Part shown: positions 20,938 through 32,727 of the stretch, in pieces
How positions within the stretch are numbered: position 1 is the stretch's first letter
Layout of the letters: each line of letters starts with the position of its first letter
From: Pseudomonas saudiphocaensis
GTDB lineage: Bacteria; Pseudomonadota; Gammaproteobacteria; Pseudomonadales; Pseudomonadaceae
Length of the DNA: 64,000 nucleotides
Assembly: GCF_000756775.1 (NCBI RefSeq)
Contig: NZ_CCSF01000001.1
Span: 1,364,001 to 1,428,000 of the forward strand
Reading direction: 5' to 3'
The notes under the pieces: model-generated
Told to the model about the DNA's origin: nothing
What the model saw: only the letters and a program-made list of their open reading frames with translations
Databases searched by the model: none
Translations under genes and position numbers: made by a program

Positions 20938-21999
20938 TCACCCCGCCCGACGCAACAACCACAGCCCCGCCAATGCACAGATCCCTGCCGGCACCAGCAC
21001 CGCCAGCAGCGGCGAGAAGCCAAAGACTTGGCTGGCCGGACCGAGCAGATCCTGAAGGATGCGGAAGACGAAGCCGACGACGACGCCGGTAAAAACCCGC
21101 TGTCCCAGGGTGACCGAGCGCAACGGGCCGAAGATGAACGAGATCGCCAGCAACACCAGCGCCACTGTCACAACCGGCTGCAGAGTCTTGGTCCAGAACG
21201 CCAGCCAGTAGCGCCCGTTGTTCAGCCCCTGCTCGCCTAGATAATGGATATAGCGCCACAGCCCGGTGATCGACAGGGCGTCCGGCTCCATTACTACCGT
21301 TCCCAGCAGTTGCGGTGTCAGCTGCACATCCCAACGCTCTTCAGGCGTATTGATCACCTCGGTGTGATCGCCTCGAAAGTGCGTGGTGGCAATATCGGTG
21401 AGCCGCCAGTGATCGTCCTGATAATGAGCGCGACGAGCGAAACTGGCCGATAAAAGCTGACGATTGCCGTCGAAGTTGTAACGCGTCACCCCCAGCAGCA
21501 CGCCGCCCGGCTGCACCGCGTTGACATGCACAAACTCCCCACCCTGCCGGTGCCACAGCCCGCGCTTGCTGCTCTGCGCTTCGCCTGCTCCCTGCGCCGT
21601 CGCACGGCTGGCCTGAGCGATGTTTTCGCTCCAGGGTGCCAGATATTCGCCAATCAGCACGCCGACCAGCATCAGCACCAGCATCGGCTTCATTACCGCC
21701 AGCACGATACGCCCAAGGGAAACCCCGGCGGCCCGCATGATGGTCAGCTCACTGTTGCTGGCCAGCATTCCAAGGCCAATGAGACAACCGATCAGCGCCG
21801 CCATTGGCAGCATCTCGTAGATTCGCGAAGGCGTTGTGTAGAGCACGTAGAGCGCGGCGTCCAGCGTGCCGTAACTGCCCTTCACGTCACCGAGCTCATC
21901 GATAAAGGCAAACAGAAGAGCCAGCCCGACGATGATGCCCAGCACGCTCAGAATCGCCAGCAGAACATGGCTGCCGATGTAACGGTCAAGCTTACGCAT
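20938..21999 (-). CDS. lptG: LPS export ABC transporter permease LptG
   Basis: Inner-membrane subunit that with LptF and LptB extracts lipopolysaccharide and passes it to LptC/LptA. The 353-residue protein has six transmembrane helices (first LAILSVLGIIVGLALLFAF) and a periplasmic beta-jellyroll in the middle (LWHRQGGEFVHVNAVQPGG region). Its ATG lies inside the end of lptF, overlapping by 8 bases, so translation is coupled. Confidence 0.95.
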   Translation of the reverse strand: MRKLDRYIGSHVLLAILSVLGIIVGLALLFAFIDELGDVKGSYGTLDAALYVLYTTPSRIYEMLPMAALIGCLIGLGMLASNSELTIMRAAGVSLGRIVLAVMKPMLVLMLVGVLIGEYLAPWSENIAQASRATAQGAGEAQSSKRGLWHRQGGEFVHVNAVQPGGVLLGVTRYNFDGNRQLLSASFARRAHYQDDHWRLTDIATTHFRGDHTEVINTPEERWDVQLTPQLLGTVVMEPDALSITGLWRYIHYLGEQGLNNGRYWLAFWTKTLQPVVTVALVLLAISFIFGPLRSVTLGQRVFTGVVVGFVFRILQDLLGPASQVFGFSPLLAVLVPAGICALAGLWLLRRAG

Positions 22000-23110
22000 G
22001 GGCCACTACCCCTGCACGTCGCTTGTCGAGGGCAAGCCTCAGCGGTTCCCAATAGAGCATCAGCATCCCAATCGCAAAGAAGATTCCGTGAACCCACCAG
22101 AGCCCCAGCGCCGGCGGAATCCGGCCCTTGTCCAGCGCACCGCGCGCGGCAACCAGCAAGGCCAGGTACGTCATGTACAGCAGGATCGCCGGCAGCAGCT
22201 TGAGAAAGCGCCCCTGACGTGGATTCACCTTGGCCAGCGGCACCGCCAGCAGGGTGACAATAAACACCAGCAACGGCAGTGACAGGCGCCACTGCAATTC
22301 CGACTGCAGACGGATGTCGTCGCTGCCCAGCAGTTCCCCCGTAGGTAGTGCTTCGCGCTCGCTCAGCTCGATGCTCACCTCCGGTTTGGGCAGCAGGACG
22401 CCATAGGTGTCGTACTGGATGGCCCGGTAATTGGCCTGCCCCGGATTGCCGTCATAGCGATAGCCGTTTTCCAGAATCAGATAACGGCTGCCGTCCTTAT
22501 GGATTTCCTGGCGCCCGCGCTCGGCCACCAACACCGACAGGCCTCGCTCCTCGCCCGTGGCACTGGAAAGGTTGGTCTCGGAAATGAAAACGCCCCCCAG
22601 CTGGGCACGGTCTTCGCTCAGCTCGCGGCTGTAGGTGACCCGGGTACCATTGCGCAGGGTTTGAAAGCGCCCTGGAACCAGAGTGTCGAATTCGGTCAGC
22701 GAGTCCTGCTCGTTAAGGATGCGATCGACCTCGGCTATACCCTGCGGCGCCAGCCCCAGGCTTAGCCAGCCGACCAGCGCCGCCACCAGCGCCGCCGGCG
22801 CCAGGGTGTAGCCCAGCAGACGGCGCTGACTCATGCCAGTGGCCGAAAGCACGGTCATCTCGCTGTCCAGATACAACCTGCCATAGGCCAGCAAAATGCC
22901 GAGAAACAGCCCCAGTGGCAGAATCAACTGCAGGAACCCCGGCAGGCGGAAACCCATGATCATCAACAACACGCCGGGATCGAGCAATCCCTGTGCAGCC
23001 TGGGCCAGATACTTGATGAAACGACCACTCATAATGATCACCAGCAGCACCGCACTTACGGCGCTCAGGGTGATCAGCAACTCACGGGACAGGTAACGAA
23101 AGACGATCAA
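21992..23110 (-). CDS. lptF: LPS export ABC transporter permease LptF
   Basis: Partner of LptG in the LptB2FG extractor. The six helices and the periplasmic jellyroll are visible. The longest frame begins at a GTG that coincides with the only ribosome-binding sequence; a TTG three codons later (23108-23110) has GGAG eight bases upstream and yields MIVFRYLSRELLITLSAV, the usual family N-terminus, and 372 residues. The TTG is therefore chosen. It is divergent from pepA across about 190 bases. Confidence 0.94.
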   Translation of the reverse strand: MIVFRYLSRELLITLSAVSAVLLVIIMSGRFIKYLAQAAQGLLDPGVLLMIMGFRLPGFLQLILPLGLFLGILLAYGRLYLDSEMTVLSATGMSQRRLLGYTLAPAALVAALVGWLSLGLAPQGIAEVDRILNEQDSLTEFDTLVPGRFQTLRNGTRVTYSRELSEDRAQLGGVFISETNLSSATGEERGLSVLVAERGRQEIHKDGSRYLILENGYRYDGNPGQANYRAIQYDTYGVLLPKPEVSIELSEREALPTGELLGSDDIRLQSELQWRLSLPLLVFIVTLLAVPLAKVNPRQGRFLKLLPAILLYMTYLALLVAARGALDKGRIPPALGLWWVHGIFFAIGMLMLYWEPLRLALDKRRAGVVAHA

Positions 23111-23194
23111 ACCGGACACTCCAGGGTTGTCAGGCTCCGGCAGCTACGCTCACACTAGCCGCCACGCAGCCGGCCCACCCGCAGCAATCGCTGA

Positions 23195-24784
<1,590 letters not shown>

Positions 24785-24814
24785 GATGAGCCGGACCCTT
24801 GACGGAATGCCGGC

Positions 24815-25234
24815 ATGACGCGCATCGAGTTCTACGTGCTACCGGACAGCAGCGCTGCCGGTCGCGCCAGAGCAGCCTGTCAGCTGGCCAGCAAGGGCTG
24901 GCAGCACGGCCTGGCAGTGTTCATTCGCTGCCAGGATGCCGCGCAGTGCGCCGAGTTGGATGCTTTGCTCTGGCGCTTTCGCGCCGAGCGCTTCATTCCG
25001 CATGACCTCTACGAGCACGACCCGCAAGCCCCGGTGGTAATTGGCCAGGAACAGCCGCCGGCAACCGGCCAGGGGCTGCTGATCAACCTTGCCCAATCGC
25101 TGTCGCCGCATACTGATGACTTTTCCCGAGTCATCGAGATCGTCAACCAGCAGCCCGAGCTACTTAACGCTTGTCGTGAAAACTTTCGCCTCTATCGCCA
25201 GCGGGGATATGATCCCAAGCGCGTCGAACTGTGA
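24815..25234 (+). CDS. holC: DNA polymerase III chi subunit
   Basis: Clamp-loader accessory subunit that binds SSB and HolD. The 139-residue protein has the family start MTRIEFYVLPDSSAAGRARAA and the segment FIPHDLYEHDPQAPVVIG. It lies between pepA and a short conserved gene before valS, a common gammaproteobacterial arrangement. Confidence 0.93.
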   Translation: MTRIEFYVLPDSSAAGRARAACQLASKGWQHGLAVFIRCQDAAQCAELDALLWRFRAERFIPHDLYEHDPQAPVVIGQEQPPATGQGLLINLAQSLSPHTDDFSRVIEIVNQQPELLNACRENFRLYRQRGYDPKRVEL

Positions 25235-25285
25235 ACCGTTTCTACCAGTCGCCAGGACGCGCTACCGCCCGGAATCTTCTTGATA

Positions 25286-25654
25286 ATGACGTCAACACCT
25301 CCACCCAGACCCGCGCACCTGCTCGACGAGCTGGAATCCATACGCGCCCTGCTCGACGGTGAGCATGATCCGCTGGATGAACCCCTGGACCCTGGCAGCA
25401 TCCCCCTACTCTCGGAGATCGTCGAAACCGCTCCGCCGCAAGAGCCGGTCCAACCTTCCGAAGAAGTACGCGAGCCGGCTGTACGCACGGCTTTTCGCAC
25501 ACTTGCCGAACGCCACCTGGATCATGAACTGCGCACCGCAGCGCAGCTGATCCTGCAGGATGTGATCGACGATTTCGTACCGCAGATAGAGGCCGAGCTC
25601 CGACGCCGGCTAGAGAGCCGCGCCGAAGAACTGATTCGCTCACCTCGTCGCTAA
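25286..25654 (+). CDS. Conserved acidic protein between holC and valS
   Basis: Function unknown. The 122-residue protein is acidic and Pro/Glu-rich over its first 75 residues (LLDELESIRALLDGEHD) and ends in a predicted helix with alternating charge (IEAELRRRLESRAEELIRSP). There is no signal peptide or membrane segment. ATG at 25286 is preferred over a TTG two codons earlier. A gene of this kind sits at the same place in other Pseudomonas genomes (from memory), so it may belong to the holC unit. Confidence 0.8.
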   Translation: MTSTPPPRPAHLLDELESIRALLDGEHDPLDEPLDPGSIPLLSEIVETAPPQEPVQPSEEVREPAVRTAFRTLAERHLDHELRTAAQLILQDVIDDFVPQIEAELRRRLESRAEELIRSPRR

Positions 25655-25765
25655 GGCTGCCGAGTGCATTCGCCCCGCGATAAACGGCAGCTGATTCAGC
25701 CCTTCCGGCACTTTGCCTTTATACTCTGCGGTTTTTCCGACCAGCCGTTCTAAGGGTCCCGCCGA

Positions 25766-28600
25766 ATGGACAAGACCTACCAGCCCCACGCCATTGAATC
25801 CCGTTGGTACAACGAATGGGAATCAAGCAATTATTTCGCCCCGCAAGGTAGCGGCGAGCCCTACACCATCATGATCCCGCCGCCGAACGTCACCGGCAGC
25901 CTGCATATGGGCCACGGGTTCAACAACGCCATCATGGATGCGCTGATCCGCTTCCGGCGCATGCAGGGCCGCAACACCCTGTGGCAGCCGGGTACCGACC
26001 ATGCGGGCATCGCCACGCAAATGGTGGTCGAGCGCCAGCTGGGTGCTCAGGGCATCAACCGCCATGACCTGGGCCGCGCCAAGTTCCTCGACAAGGTCTG
26101 GGAATGGAAGCACGAGTCCGGCGGCACCATCACCCGCCAGATCCGTCGTCTCGGCTCCTCGGTGGACTGGTCGCGCGAGCGTTTCACCATGGACGAAGGC
26201 CTGTCCGAAGCGGTCAAGGAAGCCTTTGTCCGTCTGCATGAAGATGGCCTGATTTATCGCGGCAAGCGCCTGGTCAACTGGGACACCAAATTCCACACCG
26301 CCATTTCCGACCTCGAAGTGGAGAACCACGACGAAAAGGGCCACCTCTGGAACCTGCGCTACCCGCTGGCCGATGGCTGCAAGACTGCCGATGGCAAGGG
26401 TTACCTGGTGGTCGCCACCACCCGCCCGGAAACCATGCTCGGCGATGCTGCCGTTGCGGTGCATCCGGAAGACGAGCGCTATAAGGATCTGATCGGCCGC
26501 CACGTCATGCTGCCGCTGGTCAATCGCCTGATCCCCATCGTCGCCGACGACTACGTGGATCTGGAGTTCGGTACCGGTTGCGTGAAAATCACCCCGGCTC
26601 ACGACTTCAATGACTATGAAGTCGGCAAGCGCCACAACCTGCCACTGATCAATATCTTCGATCAGAACGCCGCGGTTTTGGCCCGTGCCCAGGTCTTCAA
26701 TATCGACGGCACGCCGAACGACAGGATCGACGCCTCCCTGCCCGATGGCTACGCGCACATGGACCGCTTCGACGCGCGCAAGGCCATCGTTGCCGAGTTC
26801 GAGGCCATGAGCCTGCTGGAGAAGATCGACGACCACGCGCTGAAAGTCCCACGTGGCGACCGCTCCGGCACCATCATCGAACCCTGGCTGACTGACCAGT
26901 GGTACGTCTCCACCAAGCCCCTGGCCGAGAAGGCCATCGCAGCAGTGGAAAGCGGCCAGATTCAGTTCGTGCCCAAGCAGTACGAAAACATGTACTTCAG
27001 CTGGATGCGTGACATCCAGGACTGGTGCATCAGCCGCCAGCTGTGGTGGGGTCATCGCATCCCGGCCTGGTACGACGAGGCCGGCCATGTCTATGTCGGC
27101 CGCGACGAAATGGAAGTGCGGCGCAAGCACAACCTTGGCAACGAAGTGGAGCTGCGCCAGGACGAGGACGTCCTGGACACCTGGTTCAGTTCCGGCCTGT
27201 GGACCTTCTCCACCCTCGGCTGGCCCGAGCAGACCAACTTCCTCAAGACCTTCCACCCCACGGACGTGCTGGTCACCGGCTTCGACATCATCTTCTTCTG
27301 GGTTGCCCGGATGATCATGATGAGCCTGCACCTGACCGGGCAGATTCCGTTCAAGACCGTCTACGTCCATGGTCTGGTGCGCGACGGCCAGGGCCAGAAG
27401 ATGTCCAAGTCCAAGGGCAACGTTCTCGATCCGCTGGACATCGTCGATGGCATCACCCTGGACGAGCTGCTGGAGAAACGCACCAGCGGCATGATGCAGC
27501 CCAAGCTCGCCGAGAAGATCGCCAAGCAGACCAAGGCGGAATTCCCCGAAGGCATTGCCAGCTACGGCACCGACGCCCTGCGCTTCACTTTCTGCTCGCT
27601 GGCCTCTACCGGTCGCGACATCAAATTCGACATGGGCCGCGTCGAGGGTTACCGCAACTTCTGCAACAAGCTGTGGAACGCCGCCAACTTCGTCTTCGAA
27701 AACACCGAGGGCAAGGACACCGGCATCAACGGCGAAGCGGTGGAACTGTCCTCCGTGGACCGCTGGATCATCTCCGCGCTGCAGCGCACCGAAGCCGAAG
27801 TGACCCGCCAGCTGGAAAACTTCCGCTTCGACCTGGCCGCCCAGGCCCTGTATGAGTTCGTCTGGGACGAGTACTGCGCCTGGTATCTGGAGCTGGTCAA
27901 GCCGCTGCTCTGGGACGAAAGCGCATCCGCCGAACGTCAGCGCGGTACCCGTCGCACCCTGGTTCGCGTACTGGAAACCGCCCTGCGCCTGGCACATCCG
28001 TTCATGCCCTTCATCACCGAGGAAATCTGGCAGCGCGTCGCGCCGCTGGCTGGCAAGTCGGGCCCGACGCTGATGCTGCAACCCTGGCCCGAGTACAACC
28101 CCGAGCGCCTCGACGAAGCCGCCGAAGACGATATCGAGTGGGTCAAGGCGTTTATGCTGGGCATCCGCCAGATTCGCGGTGAAATGAACATTTCCATGGC
28201 CAAGCGCATCGACGTGGTACTGGGCAATGCCTCGCAATCCGACCTGCGCCGCCTCGCCGAGAACGAGCCGCTGCTGAAGAAGCTGGCCAAGCTGGAAAGC
28301 GTGCGAAACCTGGCAGCCGGCGAAGAAGCGCCGCTGTCGGCGACCGCCCTGGTAGGCGACATGCAGGTTCTGGTGCCCATGGCCGGGCTGATCGACAAGG
28401 ATGCCGAGCTGGCGCGTCTGGACAAGGAAATCGGTCGCCTCGACGGTGAAATCAAGCGCGTCGGCGGCAAGCTTTCCAATGCCGGTTTCGTCGACAAGGC
28501 GCCCGCAGAGGTGATCGACAAGGAGCGCGCCAAACTGGCCGAAGCCGAACAAGCGAAAGCCAATTTGGTCGCGCAACGCGAACGCATCGCCGGGCTGTAG
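25766..28600 (+). CDS. valS: Valyl-tRNA synthetase
   Basis: Class I synthetase with editing of threonine. The HIGH-type motif is in [18 protein letters not shown] and the KMSKS motif in [16 protein letters not shown]. The CP1 editing domain lies between them ([18 protein letters not shown]), and a C-terminal coiled coil ([19 protein letters not shown]) ends the 944-residue protein, normal for bacteria. A -10-like TATACT lies at 25720-25725, without a good -35. Confidence 0.98.
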   Translation: MDKTYQPHAIESRWYNEWESSNYFAPQGSGEPYTIMIPPPNVTGSLHMGHGFNNAIMDALIRFRRMQGRNTLWQPGTDHAGIATQMVVERQLGAQGINRHDLGRAKFLDKVWEWKHESGGTITRQIRRLGSSVDWSRERFTMDEGLSEAVKEAFVRLHEDGLIYRGKRLVNWDTKFHTAISDLEVENHDEKGHLWNLRYPLADGCKTADGKGYLVVATTRPETMLGDAAVAVHPEDERYKDLIGRHVMLPLVNRLIPIVADDYVDLEFGTGCVKITPAHDFNDYEVGKRHNLPLINIFDQNAAVLARAQVFNIDGTPNDRIDASLPDGYAHMDRFDARKAIVAEFEAMSLLEKIDDHALKVPRGDRSGTIIEPWLTDQWYVSTKPLAEKAIAAVESGQIQFVPKQYENMYFSWMRDIQDWCISRQLWWGHRIPAWYDEAGHVYVGRDEMEVRRKHNLGNEVELRQDEDVLDTWFSSGLWTFSTLGWPEQTNFLKTFHPTDVLVTGFDIIFFWVARMIMMSLHLTGQIPFKTVYVHGLVRDGQGQKMSKSKGNVLDPLDIVDGITLDELLEKRTSGMMQPKLAEKIAKQTKAEFPEGIASYGTDALRFTFCSLASTGRDIKFDMGRVEGYRNFCNKLWNAANFVFENTEGKDTGINGEAVELSSVDRWIISALQRTEAEVTRQLENFRFDLAAQALYEFVWDEYCAWYLELVKPLLWDESASAERQRGTRRTLVRVLETALRLAHPFMPFITEEIWQRVAPLAGKSGPTLMLQPWPEYNPERLDEAAEDDIEWVKAFMLGIRQIRGEMNISMAKRIDVVLGNASQSDLRRLAENEPLLKKLAKLESVRNLAAGEEAPLSATALVGDMQVLVPMAGLIDKDAELARLDKEIGRLDGEIKRVGGKLSNAGFVDKAPAEVIDKERAKLAEAEQAKANLVAQRERIAGL

Positions 28601-28610
28601 CCCGCTCCAA

Positions 28611-28643
28611 CCGCAACGGCTGCCCAGCCGTTGCGGTCTTCTC
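28611..28643 (+). terminator. Terminator-like hairpin after valS
   Basis: CCGCAACGGC and GCCGTTGCGG form a 10-bp perfect stem with a 6-base loop starting 11 bases after the stop, followed by the pyrimidine tract TCTTCTC. Confidence 0.75.
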
Positions 28644-29067
28644 ACCAGGCAGCTGGACACACTTTCGCTGTGTTGGGCTCAGCTCAAGCGCTCCCGTCTC
28701 CCGCATGCAGCTTGTTTGCTGTATTTCTTTTCGCCGATATAAATCGTCGAAAACGATCGCTTAGTCTTGATTCGTGACAAGTTATTACCAAAAGCTGGCG
28801 TACACTATGCCATCTAACAATTTCTGAATAAGGATTGGCAGGCTAAGCCAACGCTAAAGCTGTACGACTTGAAGCAAGCCCCGCACCACAGCGCCCTCTC
28901 TCGGGCAGCCGTATGCGCAGCCGTTACGCGCAGGTAGTGACCCTTCCGTACCCGGTTTCACTTGTTTCACTCGCAAAGCCCACCGCCATTTCGAGCCTGC
29001 CAGTTACCGAGCCTTTTTTCGCACCCGAAGCGGCCGGCCAGCTTTCTCAAAATGGAGCCTTCCTGCA
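28644..29067 (+). promoter_or_regulatory. Long nhaD upstream region with possible structured leader
   Basis: No gene is seen here. A -10-like TACACT at 28801-28806 would leave a leader of about 250 bases. Inside it are a TTGGC/GCCAA hairpin (28835-28851), a GCCC/GGGC hairpin (28893-28906) and a T6 run near 29015. The leader length and hairpins suggest post-transcriptional control, but no known riboswitch consensus was recognised. Confidence 0.4.
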
Positions 29068-30450
29068 ATGTACGCACTCATGGCTGTTGTATTTGTTCTG
29101 GGCTATTTATGCATAGCCTTCGAGCATCAGTTAAAGGTCGATAAGGCCGCCGCCGCACTGCTCACCGCGGTGTTGAGCTGGACCGTGCTGATACTGGGCG
29201 CGGATACCATCCTGCCGCTGCTGCAACCGGGCAGCCATGATCCGATCGACTCTTCCGGCGTGGTGGTGACCGAGCTGCGTCATCACCTAGGTGAAATTGC
29301 CGAGATCCTGTTCTTCCTGCTCGGCGCGATGACCATCGTCGAGCTGATCGACTCCCACGAAGGTTTCAAGGCCATCACCGATCGCATCAAGACGCGTAAG
29401 CGCGTACATCTACTATGGATCATCGGTTTCCTGACCTTCTTCCTGTCTGCCGCGCTGGACAACCTGACCACCACCATCGTCATGGTTTCGCTGCTGCGCA
29501 AGCTCATCCGTGGTCGCCCCGAGCGCTGGCTCTATGTCGGCATCGTGGTCATTGCGGCCAACGCCGGCGGCGCCTGGTCGCCGATTGGTGACGTGACCAC
29601 CACCATGCTCTGGATCGGTGGTCAGATCACCGCACCCGGAGTCATCACTGGCCTGTTCCTGCCAAGCCTGGTATGCCTGCTGCTGCCGCTGCTCATCCTT
29701 AGCTTCCGCCTGCATGGCGAGGCACCACGCCCCCGCGCCCGCGCGCATCTGGCCGAGTCGCAACCACCGGCCACCACGCCATTCGAGCGCAACCTGGTGC
29801 TGGGCTTGGGGATTGGCGCCCTGCTGTTTGTGCCGATTTTCAAAACAGTGACCAGCCTGCCACCCTATATGGGCATTCTCTTTGGCTTGGGCGTGCTCTG
29901 GGTCACCACCGAATTCCTCCATCGCAACAAGCACGCCGACCACAAGCATCCGCTTTCGGTAGTGGGTGTTTTGCGCAAAGTCGACACCCCCAGCGTACTG
30001 TTCTTCCTCGGCATCCTACTGGCCGTCTCTGCACTGGCCACTGCCGGCCATCTGACCCAGGTGGCCACCGCGCTGCGCGAGTCGTTCGGCAATATCTACG
30101 CGATCAACTACGCCATCGGCCTGCTCTCGGCCGTCGTCGATAACGTGCCTTTGGTGGCCGGTTCGATGAAGATGTATCCGCTGGTCACACCCGGCATGCT
30201 GGCTGCCGCCGCGCCGGGCGAAGCCGGCTGGCTGGCGCAGTTCATCGTCGATGGCAAGTTCTGGGAGCTGCTGGCCTTCTGCGCAGGTACCGGCGGCAGC
30301 ACACTGATCATTGGCTCGGCTGCCGGCGTGGCCGCCATGGGCATGGAGAAGATCAGCTTCACCTGGTACGTCAAGCGCGTCAGCCTGCTGGCCGTCCTCG
30401 GCTACACTGGCGGCTTTGTGACCTATATAGGCATGCTCGCATTGCAATAA
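29068..30450 (+). CDS. nhaD: Sodium:proton antiporter NhaD
   Basis: Exports Na+ (or Li+) in exchange for protons across the inner membrane. The 460-residue protein has about 12 hydrophobic segments; family motifs LDNLTTTIVMVSLLRKL, ANAGGAWSPIGDVTTTMLW and the C-terminal GTGGSTLIIGSAAGVAAMG carry the conserved polar residues of the transport core. The ATG has GGAG ten bases upstream. It is followed by a small winged-helix gene and a second ion-coupled transporter. Confidence 0.93.
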   Translation: MYALMAVVFVLGYLCIAFEHQLKVDKAAAALLTAVLSWTVLILGADTILPLLQPGSHDPIDSSGVVVTELRHHLGEIAEILFFLLGAMTIVELIDSHEGFKAITDRIKTRKRVHLLWIIGFLTFFLSAALDNLTTTIVMVSLLRKLIRGRPERWLYVGIVVIAANAGGAWSPIGDVTTTMLWIGGQITAPGVITGLFLPSLVCLLLPLLILSFRLHGEAPRPRARAHLAESQPPATTPFERNLVLGLGIGALLFVPIFKTVTSLPPYMGILFGLGVLWVTTEFLHRNKHADHKHPLSVVGVLRKVDTPSVLFFLGILLAVSALATAGHLTQVATALRESFGNIYAINYAIGLLSAVVDNVPLVAGSMKMYPLVTPGMLAAAAPGEAGWLAQFIVDGKFWELLAFCAGTGGSTLIIGSAAGVAAMGMEKISFTWYVKRVSLLAVLGYTGGFVTYIGMLALQ

Positions 30451-30504
30451 GGCCCCGCTCAGGCCGTGGCGGCCATGCGCAGCCGCCACGGCCAGAGGAA
30501 GATC

Positions 30505-30801
30505 ATGACCGTCAGCAAGACCACCACCAGTTTCTACCGACGCCTCTACATCGCCTGGTTGATCGACAGCGGTACGGCCACCAGCGTCCCCGCACTAACT
30601 GCGGCCACTGGCATGCCAAGGCGAACCGCTCAGGACACCCTGGCGGCACTGGCTGATCTTGATATCGATTGTCGCTTCGTCCAGGACGATGGCGAACGCC
30701 ACAACGCTGGCCATTATCGCATCCACCACTGGGGACCCATCGACCGCCAGTGGATCGAGCTCAACCTGCCCCGCCTGAAGACGGTTCTCGGTTACCCCTG
30801 A
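30505..30801 (+). CDS. Small winged-helix DNA-binding-type protein
   Basis: Unnamed protein of 98 residues. A helix-turn-helix is seen at about residues 20-50 (SVPALTAATGMPRRTAQDTL) with a wing-like CRFVQDDGERHNAGHYRIH, and an end WIELNLPRLKTVLGYP. The chosen ATG has AGAGGA five bases upstream; 13 upstream codons of open frame are left out. Its position between nhaD and the SLC13 gene, 54 bases after nhaD and 11 before the next start, suggests one operon. It could be a local regulator or a widely conserved orphan; its target is unknown. Confidence 0.8.
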   Translation: MTVSKTTTSFYRRLYIAWLIDSGTATSVPALTAATGMPRRTAQDTLAALADLDIDCRFVQDDGERHNAGHYRIHHWGPIDRQWIELNLPRLKTVLGYP

Positions 30802-30812
30802 TAGCGCTGCCC

Positions 30813-32642
30813 ATGAACTTTGATCTGCTGCTGGTTCTCGCCCTGCTGGCTACTTGCGTCGGCCTGTTCGTCATCAACAAGCCCCGCATGGACGTGGTCG
30901 CGGTGCTGGCGATGGTTGCGCTGCCACTTACCGGCATCATCAGCGTCAACGAAGCGCTGGCCGGCTTCAGCGACCCCAGCGTGGTCCTCATCGCCGCGCT
31001 TTTCGTGATTGGCAACGGCCTGGTACGCACCGGCATTGCCTATCGCTTGGGCAACTGGCTGGTGCGCTCGGCTGGCAGCAGCGAAACCCGCCTGCTGATC
31101 CTGCTAATGCTCGCCGTGGCTGGGCTAGGCTCGGTGATGAGTTCCACCGGCGTAGTGGCGATCTTTATCCCGGTGGTGCTGAGCATCGCGGCGCGCATGG
31201 AGGTCTCGCCGCGCCGGCTGATGATGCCGCTGGCCTTTGCCGGCCTGATCAGCGGCATGCTGACTCTGGTGGCAACGCCGCCGAATATGGTGGTGCACAG
31301 CGAACTGCGCCGCGCCGGCCTGGATGGCTTCTCCTTCTTCAGCTTCGCCCCCATCGGCATGGCAATACTGGCGCTGGGCATCGCCTATATGCTGCTGGCG
31401 CGACGCTGGCTCGGCAGCGATATCGAACCCACCGCACCTGCCGAGCCACGCGACACACTGAGTGTCCTCGCCCAACGTTATCGCCTGCCCGAACGCGAGC
31501 GACGCCTGCGCATACTGCATGGCTCGCCGCTGGCCAACCAGGCGCTGGATGAGCTCAAGCTGCGCAGCCAGTACGGCATCAACGTGATCGCCGTTGAGCG
31601 CCAGCACAAGTTCCGCAAGCTGCTGATCATCGCCACCGGCAATACCGAGCTGTTCGTCGGCGACGTGCTGCTGGTGGATCTGGCCAGCCCGGCCATCGCT
31701 CTACTCGGCGCCTATCAGGAACTCGGCGTTGAATCACTGCAACTGAATGACTCCTACTACGGCGACTATTCCAACGAACTGGGCCTTGCCGAAGTCGCAC
31801 TGCCACCGGATTCGCGCCTGCTCGGCAAGACCATCCAGCAACTGGGCTTTCGCAGCACCTACAAGCTCAATGTGGTGGGGGTACGCCGCCAACATGAGGC
31901 GCTGGACGGCGTGCTGGTAGACGAAAAGCTCAAGCCCGGCGATACCCTGCTGGTGGCGGGCAGCTGGAAACACATCCACCGCCTGCAGGGGCTCAGTCGC
32001 GATTTCCTGGTACTCAGCCTGCCGGCGGAAATCGATGACGTCGCGCCTGCCGCCAGCCGTGCACCCTTCGCCTTACTGGGGCTGGCGGTGATGGTCGGGC
32101 TGATGGTCAGCGGTCTGGTACCTAACGTACTGGCAGCGCTGCTTGGCTGCCTAGTAATGGGCCTGTTCCGCTGCATCGACATGGACAGCGCCTACAAGTC
32201 CATTCACTGGCAGAGCCTGGTGCTGATCGTCGGCATGCTGCCCTTTGCCCTGGCGCTGGAGAAAACCGGCGGCATAGCCCTGGCGGTTTCGGGGCTGATC
32301 GGCCTGTTTGGCGACGCCGGGCCGCATGCCTTGCTGGCCTGCCTGTTCCTGCTCACTGCGGTGATCGGCCTGTTTATTTCCAACACCGCTACGGCGGTGC
32401 TGATGGCACCGGTGGCCATCTCCACCGCGAGCCAGCTTGGCGCTTCGCCCTACCCCTTCGCCATGATCGTCGCACTGGCGGCCTCTGCGGCGTTTATGAC
32501 GCCCATTTCATCACCGGTGAATACTCTGGTGCTGGGGCCAGGGCAGTATCGTTTCGGCGATTTCGTCCGCGTCGGCGTACCCTTCACCCTGCTGGTGATG
32601 CTGGTTTCGGTCATGCTGGTGCCCTGGCTGTTTCCCTTGTAG
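30813..32642 (+). CDS. SLC13/DASS-type permease with two TrkA-C domains
   Basis: Membrane transporter of the divalent anion:Na+ symporter superfamily, with unknown substrate (sulfate, dicarboxylate or similar). It has 609 residues: N-terminal helices to about 200 with SSTGVVAIFIPVVLSIAA and LVATPPNMVV; two soluble RCK_C/TrkA-C modules at roughly 215-400 (PLANQALDELKLRSQYGINV and SRLLGKTIQQLGFRSTYKLN); then the second membrane half with FISNTATAVLMAPVAI. The ATG sits 11 bases after the winged-helix gene. The TrkA-C insert suggests ligand gating. Confidence 0.88.
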   Translation: MNFDLLLVLALLATCVGLFVINKPRMDVVAVLAMVALPLTGIISVNEALAGFSDPSVVLIAALFVIGNGLVRTGIAYRLGNWLVRSAGSSETRLLILLMLAVAGLGSVMSSTGVVAIFIPVVLSIAARMEVSPRRLMMPLAFAGLISGMLTLVATPPNMVVHSELRRAGLDGFSFFSFAPIGMAILALGIAYMLLARRWLGSDIEPTAPAEPRDTLSVLAQRYRLPERERRLRILHGSPLANQALDELKLRSQYGINVIAVERQHKFRKLLIIATGNTELFVGDVLLVDLASPAIALLGAYQELGVESLQLNDSYYGDYSNELGLAEVALPPDSRLLGKTIQQLGFRSTYKLNVVGVRRQHEALDGVLVDEKLKPGDTLLVAGSWKHIHRLQGLSRDFLVLSLPAEIDDVAPAASRAPFALLGLAVMVGLMVSGLVPNVLAALLGCLVMGLFRCIDMDSAYKSIHWQSLVLIVGMLPFALALEKTGGIALAVSGLIGLFGDAGPHALLACLFLLTAVIGLFISNTATAVLMAPVAISTASQLGASPYPFAMIVALAASAAFMTPISSPVNTLVLGPGQYRFGDFVRVGVPFTLLVMLVSVMLVPWLFPL

Positions 32643-32727
32643 ATTGGGTACAGTTCAGAAGAAAGTGGCATATCCCTTCGCCCTATCTGACGCTACCCTC
32701 GTCGCTTTTACAGAATAAAAAAGTCAC

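Noticed and set aside
25823-28660. A 945-codon open frame antisense to the whole of valS
   Set aside because: It is the mirror frame of a GC-rich, codon-biased gene. Its product has no recognisable domain and its extent simply follows valS.
28913-29116. A 67-codon frame in the nhaD leader overlapping the nhaD start
   Set aside because: No Shine-Dalgarno, low-complexity composition and overlap with the true start; more likely chance opening in GC-rich DNA.
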